Shown: positions 6,443-6,732 of the stretch, piece by piece | Layout: each line of letters opens with the position of its first letter | Numbering within the stretch: the stretch's first letter is position 1 | Assembly: GCA_017425765.1 (NCBI GenBank) | Contig: JAFOXE010000206.1 | Span: 1-6,732, forward strand | Source of the DNA: Paraprevotella sp. | GTDB taxonomy: Bacteria > Bacteroidota > Bacteroidia > Bacteroidales > Bacteroidaceae | Direction of reading: 5' to 3' | Length of the DNA stretch: 6,732 nt | Position numbers and translations under genes: made by a program | The notes under the pieces: generated by a model | Database searches by the model: none | Told to the model about the DNA's origin: nothing | The model's input: the letters and a program-made list of their open reading frames with translations, nothing else

Positions 6443-6732
6443 ATGAAAAAAATCTTATTGTGGGTGGGTGCTTTGTTGGGTGTATGCATGACTTCATGTA
6501 TACAGGATGAGGCGCCCAATGCCGAGTGTGATATTCTTTCGTGTAAGGTTACATTATCGGATGTGAGCCAATTGTTTTTCTCGGTTAATGATGCAGTAAA
6601 GACAATATCGGCTACCGATAGTGTGATTACGTTTGCCATTCGCGAAAATGCTGATTTAACAAACATTCCGGTACGCTTTGAATTAACCGATGGGGCCACT
6701 CTCCGATTGTTAGGTAATGAGTATATGACTGC
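6443..6732 (+). CDS. Surface-type lipoprotein, N-terminal part (possibly PCMD-domain family)
   Basis: Open frame of 96 codons running off the right edge. It begins with a lipoprotein signal peptide: MKK, hydrophobic core ILLWVGALLGV, and lipobox-like MTSC with the lipid-modified cysteine at residue 19. The residues after it, IQDEAPNAECD, are acidic near the cysteine (QDE), resembling the surface export signal of Bacteroidetes lipoproteins, so exposure on the outer membrane surface is plausible. The rest (KVTLSDVSQLFFSVNDAVKTI and on) looks like the start of a beta-rich domain. The CIQDEAPNAECDI opening recalls putative carbohydrate metabolism domain (PCMD) lipoproteins, but that domain would be further downstream, outside the window, so function is unassigned. 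In-frame ATGs at 6413 and 6416 would add nine or ten residues before MKK; 6443 is preferred because it gives a normal signal peptide and has an A-rich upstream stretch. Confidence 0.85.
   Translation, partial: MKKILLWVGALLGVCMTSCIQDEAPNAECDILSCKVTLSDVSQLFFSVNDAVKTISATDSVITFAIRENADLTNIPVRFELTDGATLRLLGNEYMT

Noticed and set aside
1..6732. Mobile element, CRISPR array, tRNA or phage-defence system
   Set aside because: No terminal repeats, transposase motifs, spaced repeats or clover-leaf sequences were seen; nearly all the sequence is accounted for by core cell-wall and division genes.

Overview
The window carries the start of a division and cell-wall (dcw) gene cluster from a member of the Bacteroidota, probably order Bacteroidales. 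The evidence is the gene order mraZ-rsmH-ftsL-ftsI-murE, the Bacteroidetes-type FtsL, the TAnnTTTG type -7 boxes, mostly weak ribosome binding sites, and a lipoprotein with an acidic stretch after its lipid-modified cysteine. The genus cannot be named from sequence reading alone.

Minus strand, positions 5318 down to 1: five co-directional genes. mraZ (transcriptional regulator) overlaps rsmH (16S rRNA methyltransferase) by 4 bases. After a 28-base gap come ftsL (divisome membrane protein) and then ftsI (class B penicillin-binding protein with C-terminal PASTA), also overlapping by 4 bases. After 19 bases comes murE (UDP-MurNAc-tripeptide synthetase), which runs off the left edge after 413 codons. 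Stops overlapping starts and the short gaps indicate one operon. It joins regulation (MraZ), ribosome maturation (RsmH), septal peptidoglycan synthesis (FtsL, FtsI) and precursor synthesis (MurE). The rest of the cluster (mraY, murD, ftsW and so on) would be expected to the left of the window.

Intergenic 5319-5532: divergent promoters. On the mraZ side, three GTGG(G/T) units at an exact 10-base period lie just upstream of a -7 box TATCTTTG. This is the layout of a MraZ autoregulatory operator and is the most interesting signal here. On the other side, TATATTTG precedes the cyclophilin gene.

Plus strand, 5533-6732: a secreted cyclophilin-type peptidyl-prolyl isomerase (5533-6210). Then comes a 232-base non-coding stretch with a possible terminator hairpin and a TACCTTTG promoter, and then the first 96 codons of a surface lipoprotein cut by the right edge.

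No mobile element, CRISPR array, RNA gene or previously undescribed system is supported. The region is conserved core genome, and the findings are mainly regulatory details.
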